This document shows, piece after piece, positions 25,423 through 35,496 of a stretch of 64,000 nucleotides of DNA; positions within the stretch are counted from its first letter, which is position 1; every line of letters starts with the position of its first letter. The stretch is from Pseudoalteromonas sp. T1lg75 (lineage in GTDB: Bacteria; Pseudomonadota; Gammaproteobacteria; Enterobacterales; Alteromonadaceae): NCBI RefSeq assembly GCF_002964705.1, contig NZ_PQCD01000015.1:1-64000 (forward strand). The letters run 5' to 3'. The notes below the pieces were generated by a model. The model was not told where the DNA came from. It saw only the letters and a program-made list of their open reading frames with translations, and searched no databases. Both the position numbers and the translations under genes were made by a program.

Positions 25423-26001
25423 TTAGTGAGGGTGTTCAACGCTGGCAACCACGTCCTGAAATGACTGTGCCACCGGGGTAATATCCAAGCCCATATTCAG
25501 GGTCTTGGCGATTTTACGGGCGCAGAGAATACCGCGGATTTGCTCATTCTCGGTTACCAACAGATAGAAGCTACCGGTTTGCTCCATGGTGCTAAGCACG
25601 TTGCCTAACGACGTATTGCGCACCGCCAGCATGGAAATGCAGGGCAACACATGCAGGGAGCGCATTACATCATGCACCATCAGCTCGCTGGGTTTTAGCC
25701 CGAGTTGCAGGGCTTGTGTGGTTACGCGAATACTTTGTAGCTCGACGCTGGAAGTGACCCCGATCACCTGGCCTTGCTCGTTCAGCACCATCAAGGCATC
25801 GGTGGGTGTGTTGCTGGCCAGTTTACGTGCCGCTGTGAGCGGGGTGTTGGCTTGAACACAAATGGGGCTTTGCAAGGTGAAGTCTTGTAAAAGGCTTAAT
25901 GCGCCGCTATTAGCATCGAGTTGTAAATGTGGTTCATTTGCGGTCGCCAATTGAGCGCCGTCGACAACATGGTGAGTACGTAGTGATTTAAAATTAGTCA
26001 T
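25423..26001 (-). CDS. CBS-domain protein
   Basis: A 192-residue protein with two CBS motifs. One is about 44-100 (QSPICVQANTPLTAARKLA, VLNEQGQVIGVTSSVEL). The other is about 105-170 (LMVHDVMRSLHVLPCISM, FYLLVTENEQIRGILCARKI). There is no catalytic domain, so it is probably a ligand-sensing module. The second repeat has a Cys near the ligand site. It is followed downstream by tex with about 135 bases between. The ligand and target are unknown. Confidence 0.85.
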   Translation of the reverse strand: MTNFKSLRTHHVVDGAQLATANEPHLQLDANSGALSLLQDFTLQSPICVQANTPLTAARKLASNTPTDALMVLNEQGQVIGVTSSVELQSIRVTTQALQLGLKPSELMVHDVMRSLHVLPCISMLAVRNTSLGNVLSTMEQTGSFYLLVTENEQIRGILCARKIAKTLNMGLDITPVAQSFQDVVASVEHPH

Positions 26002-26038
26002 GATCTTTCTCCAAAAAAATTGTAAATAAAACAGTTTC

Positions 26039-26353
26039 TTAAGAGAAGTAGGGCGGTGCTCTTTGTTGTGCTACTGTGATCACGCGACGATTAAGCACAA
26101 CGCTAGGCACAACAACCACAGGCGTATTAACTAACGCATGTTGCTTGATTGAGGGTGCTAACGGATACTCGGGGTCGTGATCATTGTCACTATCATGATT
26201 GATATTTTGTGCCGTATCGACCTTGATGGTAAGGCTATACTGGTCACTGGTATTGGCGGCTGAGGTAAAGAGGTGTTGGCTTGCGAGCAGGCCGGTTAAG
26301 GCGAATAACGCAAACACAAATAGCAGGTTGTACTTTAAGTTGTACTTTTGCAT
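26039..26353 (-). CDS. Small secreted or membrane-anchored protein, unknown
   Basis: A 104-residue protein from ATG 26353; the earlier in-frame start at 26380 is less likely. A hydrophobic N-terminal segment (about 9-28) could be a signal or anchor. It is followed by a polar region with an Asn/Asp/His cluster (NINHDSDNDHDPEYP, possibly metal-binding) and a C-terminal VVVVPSVVLNRRVITVAQQ strand region. It ends 37 bases before the CBS gene, so the two may be cotranscribed. No family is recognised. Confidence 0.65.
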   Translation of the reverse strand: MQKYNLKYNLLFVFALFALTGLLASQHLFTSAANTSDQYSLTIKVDTAQNINHDSDNDHDPEYPLAPSIKQHALVNTPVVVVPSVVLNRRVITVAQQRAPPYFS

Positions 26354-26429
26354 ACCACTACCTGCCTTTAAAATTACCACATAGGGTAAATATGACCCTT
26401 TTTATATGAACGAAAACTGAACATTATTT

Positions 26430-26912
26430 ATGAAAACGAAATTAATCACCCGTCGCGGCTATCAACAACTGCAGAGCGAACTCGATCATTTATGGCGCAG
26501 CGAGCGCCCCGAAGTGACCAAAAAAGTGGCTTGGGCGGCAAGCCTTGGCGATCGCTCTGAAAATGCCGACTATCAATATAATAAGAAGCGATTACGAGAA
26601 ATTGATCGCCGAGTCAGATACTTACGCAAGCGCTTAGATGAGCTTAGGGTGGTGGATTACAGTCCACAGCAAGAGGGTAAGGTGTTTTTTGGCGCCTATG
26701 TGGAGGTTGAAGACGAGCAAGGCGAAGTGCTGGCCTTTCAAATCGTCGGCCCAGATGAAATCTACGATAACAAGGCCGTGGTTTCCATTGATGCCCCCAT
26801 GGCTCGCGCTTTGTTGAAAAAGGAAGTCGATGACGAGGCCTGGGTGAACACGCCTAATGGTCGAAAGTTGTGGTATATCAATAGTATTCGCTATCAGCAA
26901 GGTGAAGAGTAA
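26430..26912 (+). CDS. greB: Transcription elongation factor GreB
   Basis: A 160-residue cleavage factor that rescues backtracked RNA polymerase. The N-terminal coiled coil (about 1-75, with acidic tip residues in SLGDRSENADYQYNKKRLREID) and C-terminal FKBP-like domain are both present. KLITRRGYQQLQSELDHLW at the start is typical of GreB, not GreA. It is upstream of ompR, as in many gammaproteobacteria. Confidence 0.97.
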   Translation: MKTKLITRRGYQQLQSELDHLWRSERPEVTKKVAWAASLGDRSENADYQYNKKRLREIDRRVRYLRKRLDELRVVDYSPQQEGKVFFGAYVEVEDEQGEVLAFQIVGPDEIYDNKAVVSIDAPMARALLKKEVDDEAWVNTPNGRKLWYINSIRYQQGEE

Positions 26913-27012
26913 GGCGGAAAACAAATGTAACAATCTTCTTAACCTTGGGCGTTTCCCAACTCGGGTATTTCGCATATAGTTAAGGTTACAACAAGAACAA
27001 TTAAGCAAGAAC

Positions 27013-27732
27013 ATGGGACAAGAAACCACCAAAATCCTCGTTGTCGATGATGATATGCGTCTGCGCAGCCTGTTAGAAAGATACTTGGTTGAGCAGGGCT
27101 TTATTGTGCGCAGTGCCGCCAACTCCGAACAGATGGATAAGCTGCTGGAGCGAGAAAACTTTCACCTCATGGTGCTTGATTTAATGCTGCCGGGTGAAGA
27201 TGGCCTGTCGATCTGTCGTCGTTTACGGCAAAAGGAAAACGAAATTCCAATTGTCATGCTGACGGCGAAAGGGGACGAGGTGGATCGCATTATCGGGCTC
27301 GAGCTTGGTGCCGATGATTATATCCCTAAGCCCTTTAATCCCCGTGAGTTATTGGCCCGTGTAAAGGCGATTTTGCGTCGTCGAGCCAAAGAGGTACCCG
27401 GTGCTCCGTCCGCCGAAGAAAACCTGGTGAAATTCGGTGAATTTGCCCTTAATCTCGCGACCCGTGAGATGACCCGAGGGGATGAAGTGATTTCCCTGAC
27501 CAGTGGCGAGTTCGCGGTACTCAAGGCCTTGGTATCGCATCCCCGTGAACCATTAAGCCGGGATAAGTTGATGAACCTGGCCCGAGGTCGTGATTACAGC
27601 GCCCTGGAGCGCAGTATCGATGTGCAGGTGTCGCGCCTAAGACGAATGATCGAGGTGGACGCCGCCAATCCGCGTTATATCCAAACCGTGTGGGGGCTAG
27701 GTTACGTCTTCGTACCCGACGGCAATAAATAG
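27013..27732 (+). CDS. ompR: Response regulator OmpR
   Basis: A 239-residue DNA-binding response regulator of osmolarity and envelope genes. The receiver domain (about 7-120) has acidic pocket D12-D14, phospho-acceptor D56 (MVLDLMLP) and the Lys in MLTAKG. The winged-helix DNA-binding domain (about 140-235) contains REPLSRDKLMNLARGRDYSALERSIDVQVSRLRR, written here as two parts because it is continuous: the recognition-helix part is SALERSIDVQVSRLRR. envZ starts directly after its stop. Confidence 0.98.
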   Translation: MGQETTKILVVDDDMRLRSLLERYLVEQGFIVRSAANSEQMDKLLERENFHLMVLDLMLPGEDGLSICRRLRQKENEIPIVMLTAKGDEVDRIIGLELGADDYIPKPFNPRELLARVKAILRRRAKEVPGAPSAEENLVKFGEFALNLATREMTRGDEVISLTSGEFAVLKALVSHPREPLSRDKLMNLARGRDYSALERSIDVQVSRLRRMIEVDAANPRYIQTVWGLGYVFVPDGNK

Positions 27733-29052
27733 ATGCATTTACTTCCTCGCAGCGCCTTTGGACAAACGGTTTTCCTGGTTGGCGCCCTGTTGCTGATCAA
27801 CCAGGTGGTGTCCTATGTGGCGGTGAGCTTCTATGTGGTGAAGCCGACCATAGAGCAAGTGAATATCATGCTTGCCAAGCAGGTAAAAACCGTGTTTATT
27901 GGCGTTAATGATGGCGTTGAGGTAAGCGATAAGGTGTCTAAGCGTTTCCTCGAGGAAACCGGCATCGAGATCTTAACCCAGCGCGACGCCTACATTAATG
28001 GCTTAGGTGAGGCGCGGGAGTACTCCATGCTCTCAAACATCATGTCGCAACAGCTCAATGGTTCGGCGCGGGTGCGTATCAGCCAAACCGACCCCTTGGT
28101 TTATTGGATAGAGCCGCCACAAGCGCCCGGTTATTGGGTGCGGGTGCCGCTCTCCGGCTTTACCGAAGCCAATATCGAGTTTTTAACCTTCTACTTGACC
28201 AGTATCGGCTTTCTCAGTGTGCTTGGCGGCTGGCTCTTTGCCCGTCACCTCAACCGCCCGTTAAAGGCTTTGCAAGAGGCGGCGATCAAGGTGAGTAAGG
28301 GCGATTTCAGTACCGAGGTCGATGAGCAGGGCTCCACGGAAATGGTGGAAGTGACTCGGGCGTTTAATAAAATGTCCCGCGGCATTGCCGCCCTCGAGCA
28401 GGACAGACGCTTATTGATGGCCGGTGTGTCCCATGATTTGCGCACCCCCCTAACCCGGATTCGCCTGGCGACGGAAATGATGTCCGACGACGAAGACTAC
28501 CTGCGTGAAGGCATTATTCATGATATCGAAGACATGAATGCCATTATCGATCAGTTTATCGAATACCTGCGTCACCACGATAAGGGTGATTATCAAAGCG
28601 AAGACCTTAACGCCCTCGTGGAAGAAGTGGTGCATGCGGAGCAGCAGCATGGTCGGGTGCAGGGGCGGGAAATTAGCGCTCATCTTAACCCCAGTTTGCC
28701 CAATGTGCCCATGAGTCATGTGGCCATTAAGCGGGTGCTGACCAATATGATCGAAAATGCCCTGCGGTACTCCGATGACGATATCCAGGTGGTGACCCAC
28801 TATAACGCCCGGAAGACCCATGTGTGTGTAAGCGTTAAGGACAGAGGCCCTGGCATTCCCGAGTCGGAGCTGGAAAAGGTGTTTGCACCCTTTACCCAGG
28901 GCGATCAGGCTCGTGGCAGTGAGGGCAGTGGCCTTGGCCTGGCGATAATTAAGCGCATTATTACCATGCATAATGGTCGGGTGGAGTTAAGAAACCGCAA
29001 GGAAGGCGGTTTGTGTGCCACCATCTACCTACCCATAAAAACGTCTGAATAA
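27733..29052 (+). CDS. envZ: Osmosensor histidine kinase EnvZ
   Basis: A 439-residue inner-membrane kinase. It has a first membrane helix (about 13-33), a periplasmic sensor (about 34-150), a second helix (about 155-175) and a HAMP domain (about 176-228). The phospho-acceptor is H234 in [12 protein letters not shown]. The ATPase domain has the N box ([10 protein letters not shown]), D box (DRGPGIP) and G box (GSGLGLAI). ATG immediately follows the ompR TAG, so the pair is translationally coupled. Confidence 0.98.
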   Translation: MHLLPRSAFGQTVFLVGALLLINQVVSYVAVSFYVVKPTIEQVNIMLAKQVKTVFIGVNDGVEVSDKVSKRFLEETGIEILTQRDAYINGLGEAREYSMLSNIMSQQLNGSARVRISQTDPLVYWIEPPQAPGYWVRVPLSGFTEANIEFLTFYLTSIGFLSVLGGWLFARHLNRPLKALQEAAIKVSKGDFSTEVDEQGSTEMVEVTRAFNKMSRGIAALEQDRRLLMAGVSHDLRTPLTRIRLATEMMSDDEDYLREGIIHDIEDMNAIIDQFIEYLRHHDKGDYQSEDLNALVEEVVHAEQQHGRVQGREISAHLNPSLPNVPMSHVAIKRVLTNMIENALRYSDDDIQVVTHYNARKTHVCVSVKDRGPGIPESELEKVFAPFTQGDQARGSEGSGLGLAIIKRIITMHNGRVELRNRKEGGLCATIYLPIKTSE

Positions 29053-29132
29053 AGTCGTTTTTACACCCTCTTTGCTTCCTTTTGCCCTTGCGCCGGGCAC
29101 TCCTTCCACTGATTGCGCCAGAGTCTAATAAC

Positions 29133-29159
29133 AAAAACGCCAGCATAAAGCTGGCGTTG
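29133..29159 (-). terminator. Terminator of pckA
   Basis: CAACGCCAG and CTGGCGTTTTT (- strand) form a stem with a 7-base loop, followed by T residues on the - strand. It lies between convergent envZ and pckA. Confidence 0.75.
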
Positions 29160-29202
29160 GTGCGAATTCTCAGCGCAATGGCTAAGTTAAAGAAGTTGAC
29201 CC

Positions 29203-30741
29203 TTAGCTATTAGGGCCAGCTTGCTTAATGGCATCAGATACGTCGTACTTAGCAAAGTTCTCGTTAAAGTCGTTCGCTAGTTTCTGTGCGTATTCTGCGT
29301 ATTTCTCTTTGTCGTTCCAAGTGTTGATTGGGTTTAGAACCGCGCTATCAACGCCAGGTACGGCTACCGGTACGTCTAGGTTTAGTACGTCGATGTGCTG
29401 AGTTTCAACGTCGGCTAGTGCGCCCGATACGATGGCATCAACAACGGCACGGGTAGTCGGGATGTCGAAACGCTTACCAACACCGTAAGGACCGCCAGTC
29501 CAACCTGTGTTTACTAGGTATACCTTGGCACCGAACTCACGTACGCGCTTCATTAGAAGCTCTGCGTATACGCCAGCTGGGCGAGGGAAGAAAGGTGCGC
29601 CGAAACAAGTAGAGAAGGTTGATTCGATATCAGACGTTGAACCGATTTCAGTTGAACCTACTTTCGCAGTGTAACCGCTTAGGAAGTGGTAAGCCGCTGC
29701 TTCTTCGCTTAGTACAGAAACAGGAGGTAGTACACCGCTTACGTCACAAGTAAGGAATACCACGGCCTTAGGCTCACCGGCACGGTTTTCTTCTTTACGC
29801 TTGGCTACGTGCTCAAGTGGGTAAGCGGCACGAGTATTTTGCGTAAGTGATGAGTCGGTGTAATCAGGAGTACGCTTGTCATCAAGTACAACGTTCTCAA
29901 GGATGGTGCCGAAGCGGATAGCATCCCAGATCACTGGCTCGTTTTTCTGTGACAGGTCGATACATTTCGCGTAACAACCGCCTTCGATGTTAAATACGCT
30001 GCCAGGTGCCCAACCGTGCTCGTCATCACCGATTAGGAAACGGCTTGGATCCGCTGATAGAGTTGTTTTACCAGTACCAGATAGACCGAAGAATAGGGCG
30101 GTGTCGCCAGCTTCGCCTACGTTTGCAGAGCAGTGCATTGGTAATACACCTTTTGCTGGAAGTAGGAAGTTCTGTACTGAGAACATAGATTTCTTCATTT
30201 CGCCCGCGTAGTGCATACCAGCAAGTAGTACTTTACGCTCTGCGAAGTTGATGATTACCGTTCCGTCACTGTTAGTACCGTCACGCTCTGGCTCACATAC
30301 GAACGAAGGTACATTAAGGATTTGCCACTGTGGCATGTTGGCCTTGTTGAAGTGCTCAGGCTGGATGAACATGTTTTTAGCGAAAACATGGTGCCAAGCA
30401 GTTTCAGTGGTTACAACGATTGGTAGGTAGTGCTCTGGGTCTGCACCTACTTCAAGGTGAGAAACGAAGTGGTCGTTTTGAGACACATGATTCTCAACTC
30501 GCTCCCAAAGGGCGTTGAATTTATCGGCATCGAAAGGACGGTTTACGTTACCCCATTGGATATCGTTCTCGGTGCTAGGCTCTTTAACGATAAAACGATC
30601 GTTAGGAGAGCGACCGGTACGACGACCAGTTTTGGCCACGAAAGCTCCGTTAGCAGCAAGAGAACCTTCACCACGGCGAATTGCCTGCTCGATTAGTTCT
30701 GCGGTTGTAAGATCAACAAAACGAGTAGCGCTTGAAGTCAT
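29203..30741 (-). CDS. pckA: ATP-dependent phosphoenolpyruvate carboxykinase
   Basis: A 512-residue gluconeogenic enzyme converting oxaloacetate and ATP to phosphoenolpyruvate. It has the P-loop [14 protein letters not shown], the PEPCK signature [10 protein letters not shown], and [20 protein letters not shown] around the active site. Length and sequence fit the ATP-using class. Codon use is distinctly biased (many CTA, GTA and CGT codons), as in other highly expressed genes of this window. It is monocistronic, with a long upstream region carrying two palindromic operators. Confidence 0.98.
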   Translation of the reverse strand: MTSSATRFVDLTTAELIEQAIRRGEGSLAANGAFVAKTGRRTGRSPNDRFIVKEPSTENDIQWGNVNRPFDADKFNALWERVENHVSQNDHFVSHLEVGADPEHYLPIVVTTETAWHHVFAKNMFIQPEHFNKANMPQWQILNVPSFVCEPERDGTNSDGTVIINFAERKVLLAGMHYAGEMKKSMFSVQNFLLPAKGVLPMHCSANVGEAGDTALFFGLSGTGKTTLSADPSRFLIGDDEHGWAPGSVFNIEGGCYAKCIDLSQKNEPVIWDAIRFGTILENVVLDDKRTPDYTDSSLTQNTRAAYPLEHVAKRKEENRAGEPKAVVFLTCDVSGVLPPVSVLSEEAAAYHFLSGYTAKVGSTEIGSTSDIESTFSTCFGAPFFPRPAGVYAELLMKRVREFGAKVYLVNTGWTGGPYGVGKRFDIPTTRAVVDAIVSGALADVETQHIDVLNLDVPVAVPGVDSAVLNPINTWNDKEKYAEYAQKLANDFNENFAKYDVSDAIKQAGPNS

Positions 30742-30897
30742 TTTTTTACCTAAAAGTTGTGAGAGATTGAACGGTTAATCTAAAGCTGTGTGAGAGTGCT
30801 TTATATGCAAATTATAGTAACAGATGGTTTGTGCATATACGAGCTTTGAAGTCGCTAAAAATGCCCGTTTTAGGTGAAAAAACATGAATAATTTCAG

Positions 30898-30912
30898 TGA
30901 TACCGGTGTCAT
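30898..30912. promoter_or_regulatory. Palindromic operator, distal of pair 1
   Basis: TGATACCGGTGTCAT, a near-perfect palindrome centred on CCGG, of the type bound by LacI-family repressors. An identical copy lies 33 bases to the right. It lies upstream of pckA. Confidence 0.6.
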
Positions 30913-30930
30913 GAAAAATGCATGTTTTAT

Positions 30931-30945
30931 TGATACCGGTGTCAT
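30931..30945. promoter_or_regulatory. Palindromic operator, distal of pair 2
   Basis: Second copy of TGATACCGGTGTCAT. The 33-base centre-to-centre distance is about three helical turns, so two dimers would bind the same DNA face. The cognate regulator is not in the window. Confidence 0.6.
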
Positions 30946-30955
30946 ATTTACCCAT

Positions 30956-30990
30956 AAAAAAACTCGGGTTTGGCCGACCCGAGTTTTTTT
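30956..30990. terminator. Bidirectional terminator after hslO
   Basis: AAAAAACTCGGGT pairs with ACCCGAGTTTTTT around a 7-base loop. It separates hslO from the pckA regulatory region. Confidence 0.9.
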
Positions 30991-31011
30991 ATGGGCTCTA
31001 ATTAGCCCGGA

Positions 31012-31860
31012 TTAATTAAAAATCGCTTTGATTTGTTCTTCGTTAAAACGGTAATCGGTTAAGCAATAATGACAGCTGATCACTATCTCGCCGTTTTCCT
31101 TCACGTCGGCGAGCAGCTCATCCTGGCCGATGTTAACTAGGGCATCCATGGTCTTTTCACGGCTACAGGTACACTTAAAACGAACCGGCTGGGGTTCGAA
31201 CAGCTGCGGGTTGTCTTCGTGATACAGGCGGGTCAGCACGGTCTGGGCATCGAGGGTCAGTAGCTCCTCGTCGGTGACTGTGTCGCTGAGTGTTTCCAAA
31301 TGGCTGAAATCGGCTTCCGATTTATCTCCCTGATGCACAGGCAATACCTGTAAGAACAAGCCTGCGGCGCGCTCGTGTCCTTCGCTCACATCGGTGGCAA
31401 ACCACAGACGCGTGCGCAGTTGTTCAGACTGAGCAAAATACTGCTCAACACATTTAGCCAGGGTCTCGTGCTCCAGCGGCACTATGCCCTGGTAACGCTC
31501 GCCCTTGACCGGGGTGATGGTGATGATCATATGACCCTTACCCATCAACTCAAGCAGGTTGTCGCCTTTTACCTCGCCCTGCATACGGGCAACGCCGCGC
31601 ATATTTTGCTCGTGGTCACCATTAATAGCGGCAAATTTAACCGGGCCATCGCCTTGGATTTGCACATTAATATGGCCTTGAAACTTTAAGGTTGCCGTGA
31701 GTAAAGAAGTCGTTACAAAGAGCTCGCCCAACAGCTTTTTAACCGGGTCCGGGTAGTTGCGTCCTTCCACCATTTTGGTGAAAGCGTCACTTACTTGCAC
31801 CAACTCGCCGCGTACGTCGAGTTGCTCAAAAATATATCGATATAATAAGTCTTGCTGCAT
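31012..31860 (-). CDS. hslO: Redox-regulated chaperone Hsp33
   Basis: A 282-residue holdase activated by oxidation. The zinc-binding redox switch is complete: C230-x-C232 (KCTCSREK) and C263-x2-C266 (ISCHYCLTDYRF). The N-terminal core (about 1-180) has the family pattern, including GHMIITITP. It is the second gene of an hslR-hslO operon (8-base gap). Confidence 0.97.
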   Translation of the reverse strand: MQQDLLYRYIFEQLDVRGELVQVSDAFTKMVEGRNYPDPVKKLLGELFVTTSLLTATLKFQGHINVQIQGDGPVKFAAINGDHEQNMRGVARMQGEVKGDNLLELMGKGHMIITITPVKGERYQGIVPLEHETLAKCVEQYFAQSEQLRTRLWFATDVSEGHERAAGLFLQVLPVHQGDKSEADFSHLETLSDTVTDEELLTLDAQTVLTRLYHEDNPQLFEPQPVRFKCTCSREKTMDALVNIGQDELLADVKENGEIVISCHYCLTDYRFNEEQIKAIFN

Positions 31861-31868
31861 GTGTATCT

Positions 31869-32270
31869 CTATCTGGCTTTAAACTTGATCAGTTCACGGC
31901 GCTGTTTTTTATCCGGCTTGTGATCTGGATGCGGTGCAAAGAAGGCGTTATTTTTCCGGGCTAGCGCGTTTTCTTCGCGTTGTTGCTTACTTTGCTCTGT
32001 TTCCTCATAGCAAGTCACTGCAATGGGGGCGGCCACGCGTTTTTCAAGTAATTTAAGCACCGTAATTTGCTTTTCATCGAAGCCTTGGGCAAGGCGAATT
32101 TTCGCGCCTACTTCAACCAATTTACTCGGTTTACAGCGTTGCCCGTTGTAATGCACTCGGCCGCCTTGCACCATCTCGCGAGCAAGGGCGCGGGTCTTAT
32201 AAAGACGAACCGCCCAGAGCCACTTGTCTATGCGTACCTGGTCGGCTTTTTGTTCGGGGGTTTTAGTCAC
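31869..32270 (-). CDS. hslR: Ribosome-associated heat shock protein Hsp15
   Basis: A 133-residue S4-domain RNA-binding protein that recognises stalled 50S subunits carrying nascent chains. The S4 domain spans about 11-75 (VRIDKWLWAVRLYKTRALAREMV, shown in part as VRIDKWLWAVRLYK). It has a basic C-terminal tail (DHKPDKKQRRELIKFKAR). First gene of the hslR-hslO unit. Confidence 0.95.
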   Translation of the reverse strand: MTKTPEQKADQVRIDKWLWAVRLYKTRALAREMVQGGRVHYNGQRCKPSKLVEVGAKIRLAQGFDEKQITVLKLLEKRVAAPIAVTCYEETEQSKQQREENALARKNNAFFAPHPDHKPDKKQRRELIKFKAR

Positions 32271-32483
32271 TGTGTTTGGCCTAATTGCAAGCCCATATAA
32301 AGAGGGGCAAAGTTAACATATAAGCAAGTGTAAAAAAAGTTGGCAAGATTGTAATACAGATGCCTTACTTAGTTTATATAGTCGTTGCCCAATTTTACAT
32401 ATTGCTACAGTACGCGCTTGTTGAACGCAGGTGATGAATGTACTATGTGGCGTTAGTTAACATAATGATAATAGTGAACAGTT

Positions 32484-33406
32484 TTGGATTTAGCCCAACT
32501 ACAACAAAGGCTTAAACAGCTTCCACAGACGAAGATTGTGACTGCTATAGTGCTGGCTACGACAATATATTGTGGCTATTTAGCGGCTTCGTTGGTGTGG
32601 TTACTGTGGCCACAACCGCAAGTTACGGCGGTTATGCCGCCGGCGACGGCCTCGTCGACGGCAAAAAATGGCGTCAATATTGCCGCTATCAAGGCGGTGA
32701 AATTATTTGGTGATGCTGCGGCGGTAGTGCAGGAGCAGCCCAAGCAAGAAGTCATCAGCACGCTCCCGAAACACGTTTAAGCATTAATCTGACCGGGGTT
32801 GTGGCGGCCACCGATGATAACAGTGCCGGTTTGGCCATTATCGAATCGCAAGGCAGTCAGGAAACCTACGGAATAGATGATGTGATCAAGGGCACCCGAG
32901 CGAAACTGGCGAAGGTTATGCCCGATCGTGCCATTTTGGACGTTAATGGTCGTTTTGAAACCCTGATGCTTGATGGTATCAGTTTTACTAAAACGGTCAG
33001 TATGCCGGTTCCGGCAAGCAAGGAGCCACAACGCTCCGGTCCTAGCCGGCAGCAGGCAAAGCAAAGTGTTAATGCCACCACCAATCCCGAGCTCAAAGCA
33101 GCGATAAAACAAAAACGCGAAGAGGTATTGGCGGATCCTGGCAAGCTAACGGACTATATTCGTGTTAGTCCGGTGCGCAACCAAGGGCAGTTGCAGGGAT
33201 ACAAGTTAAGCCCGGGTAAAGATCCCCAACTGTTTAAGCAGATGGGCTTAGAGAATAATGATATTGCTGTTGCGATTAATGGCTATCAACTCACCGATAT
33301 GAAACAAGCAATGGCGGCTTTGCAGGAGCTTCGTTCAAGTACAGACGCGGCGATTACGGTCAACCGTAATGGTCAGCTTATCGACGTGCAATTTAGCCTG
33401 CAATAA
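32484..33406 (+). pseudogene. gspC: Type II secretion protein GspC, one-base frameshift
   Basis: GspC links the inner-membrane platform to the secretin. The first part, from TTG 32484, encodes a cytoplasmic stretch, one membrane helix (about 20-42) and a Pro/Ala-rich linker, then stops at 32780. The second part continues in another frame from about 32772 and encodes the homology-region domain (NLTGVVAATDDNSAGLAII) and a PDZ domain (YKLSPGKDPQLFKQMG). Adding one A to the AAA at 32769-32771 would join them as LPKTRLSINLTGVV, the normal GspC sequence, giving about 307 residues. All other gsp genes are intact, so this is either a sequencing error or a recent lesion. Confidence 0.85.
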
Positions 33407-33429
33407 TCACAAGTGTGGAGAGAAGAATA

Positions 33430-35496
33430 ATGGGCGCGAAATTTCGCACAAAAATTTTCAAAGGGCTGGCCAAATACGGTGCGCTCTTTTTTGCCGCTGG
33501 TATTAGTTTAAACCTGTATGCAGTTGAGTATGCGGCAAATTTTAAAGGAACGGATATTAATGAATTCATTAATATCGTTGGTAAAAACCTCAATAAAACC
33601 GTAATCATCGATCCCAATGTTAGGGGTAAGATCAATGTCCGCAGCTACGAATTAATGGATGAAGAGCTGTATTATCAATTCTTCCTCAATGTACTGGAAG
33701 TGCACGGTTTTGCTGCGGTTGAAATGCCAAACGGTATTCTTAAGGTAGAAAAAAGCTCGGACGCGAAAAAGTCTAATGTTCCGGTGATCGGCGAACAAGA
33801 CGGTATCGGCGGCGATATGCTGGTGACTCGCGTGGTGCGAGTGAAAAACGTAACCGTGCAAGAGCTGGGCCCGCTTATTCGCCAATTCAGCGACCAAAAA
33901 GACGGCGGCCATGTTACCAACTTCAACCCATCGAACGTTATGATGCTGACCGGCCATGCCGAGTCGGTTAACCGTCTGGTAGAGATCATTCGCTTGGTTG
34001 ACCAAGCCGGTGATAAGAGCGTTGACATCGTCCGCCTTAAGCACGCGACCGCCGGTGATGTGGTGTCTGTGGTCGACAATATTTTTAAAGACAACGGCAA
34101 GGGCAGTGTGCCGGACTTTCTAATCCCGCGGGTAGTGGCCGATGAGCGTACCAATAGCGTGATCGTCAGCGGCGAGGGCCAGGCCCGTACCCGTGCCATC
34201 GAATTGGTAAAGCGCCTTGATAACGAGCTGGAAAGCACGGGTAACACCAAGGTGTTCTACCTGAACTACGCCAAGGCCGAAGACTTGGTCACCGTACTGC
34301 AAGGTGTGAGTAAATCACTGACCGAAGAACAACAGGGCGCCGCCACCAACCAACGTGCATCGCGCCGAAGCCGCGGTGACATCAGCATCGAAGCCCATAG
34401 CGATTCTAACTCATTGGTTATTACCGCGCAGCCGGATATGATGCGCTCGCTTGAGAAAGTGATAGAGCGCTTGGATATCCGCCGTGCTCAGGTCTTGGTT
34501 GAAGCCATTATCGTTGAAGTATCGGAAGGCGACGGCATTAACTTTGGTCTGCAATGGATCACCGAAGAAGGTGGCATGCTGCAGTTTAATAACGGTACTA
34601 CTGTGCCCGTGGGTTCATTGGCCGTGGCCGCCGAGCAAGCGCGAGATGAAACCATTATTGATAACGTGATTGGTTCAGAGAATGGCACGGTTACACCGAT
34701 TGAACGTACGCAAGAAGGTGATCTAGGCCCATTGGCCGCGCTGCTAGGCGGTATCAATGGCCTGGCCATGGGTATTGTCCGAAACGACTGGGGCGCCATT
34801 GTGCAAGCGGTATCCAATGATACCAACTCGAACATTCTGGCGACGCCGTCGATCACCACCATGGACAACGAAGAAGCGTCCATGATCGTGGGTCAGGAAG
34901 TTCCGATCATCACCGGCTCATCCACCGGCAGTAATAACGATAACCCATTCCAGACCGTAGAGCGCCAGGAAGTGGGTGTGAAACTGAAAGTAACACCACA
35001 AATCAACGATGGCTCGGCGGTACAACTGACAATCGAGCAGGAAGTATCGAACGTGGCCGGTTCTACCGCAGTGGATATCTCTATCAACAAGCGTGCCATC
35101 ACTACGACCGTACTAGCCGATGACGGCGGCATGGTGGTGCTAGGCGGCTTAATCGATGAAGACGTGCAAGAGAGTGTTTCTAAGGTGCCATTGCTGGGTG
35201 ATATTCCGGTGCTGGGCCACCTGTTTAAGTCGACCAGTACGGCCAAGCGTAAGCGTAACCTAATCGTCTTTATTCGCCCGACCATCTTACGCGACAGCGA
35301 AAGCATGAACCGCCTTAGCCACAGCAAGTATAACTTTATTCGCGGCGAGCAGTTAAAGCAGGACGATGATGGCATCGACCTTATGCCATTCGAGAAGGTA
35401 CCTATGCTTCCTGAGTGGGACGACGCCCTGGTGTTGCCACCGACGTACGAAGAATACCTGAGAGAACAGAACAAGGCTGAGCGTAACAATGACTGA
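33430..35496 (+). CDS. gspD: Type II secretion secretin GspD
   Basis: A 688-residue outer-membrane secretin. ATG 33430 follows GGAGAGAAG; an in-frame upstream start at 33415 would add five residues. It has a signal peptide (about 1-31), N0-N3 domains (about 32-335), a Gln/Ala/Ser-rich loop between N2 and N3, and the secretin pore domain (about 345-620, with [16 protein letters not shown]). A C-terminal acidic tail of about 55 residues may be the pilotin-binding S domain. Overlaps gspE by 8 bases. Confidence 0.98.
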   Translation: MGAKFRTKIFKGLAKYGALFFAAGISLNLYAVEYAANFKGTDINEFINIVGKNLNKTVIIDPNVRGKINVRSYELMDEELYYQFFLNVLEVHGFAAVEMPNGILKVEKSSDAKKSNVPVIGEQDGIGGDMLVTRVVRVKNVTVQELGPLIRQFSDQKDGGHVTNFNPSNVMMLTGHAESVNRLVEIIRLVDQAGDKSVDIVRLKHATAGDVVSVVDNIFKDNGKGSVPDFLIPRVVADERTNSVIVSGEGQARTRAIELVKRLDNELESTGNTKVFYLNYAKAEDLVTVLQGVSKSLTEEQQGAATNQRASRRSRGDISIEAHSDSNSLVITAQPDMMRSLEKVIERLDIRRAQVLVEAIIVEVSEGDGINFGLQWITEEGGMLQFNNGTTVPVGSLAVAAEQARDETIIDNVIGSENGTVTPIERTQEGDLGPLAALLGGINGLAMGIVRNDWGAIVQAVSNDTNSNILATPSITTMDNEEASMIVGQEVPIITGSSTGSNNDNPFQTVERQEVGVKLKVTPQINDGSAVQLTIEQEVSNVAGSTAVDISINKRAITTTVLADDGGMVVLGGLIDEDVQESVSKVPLLGDIPVLGHLFKSTSTAKRKRNLIVFIRPTILRDSESMNRLSHSKYNFIRGEQLKQDDDGIDLMPFEKVPMLPEWDDALVLPPTYEEYLREQNKAERNND

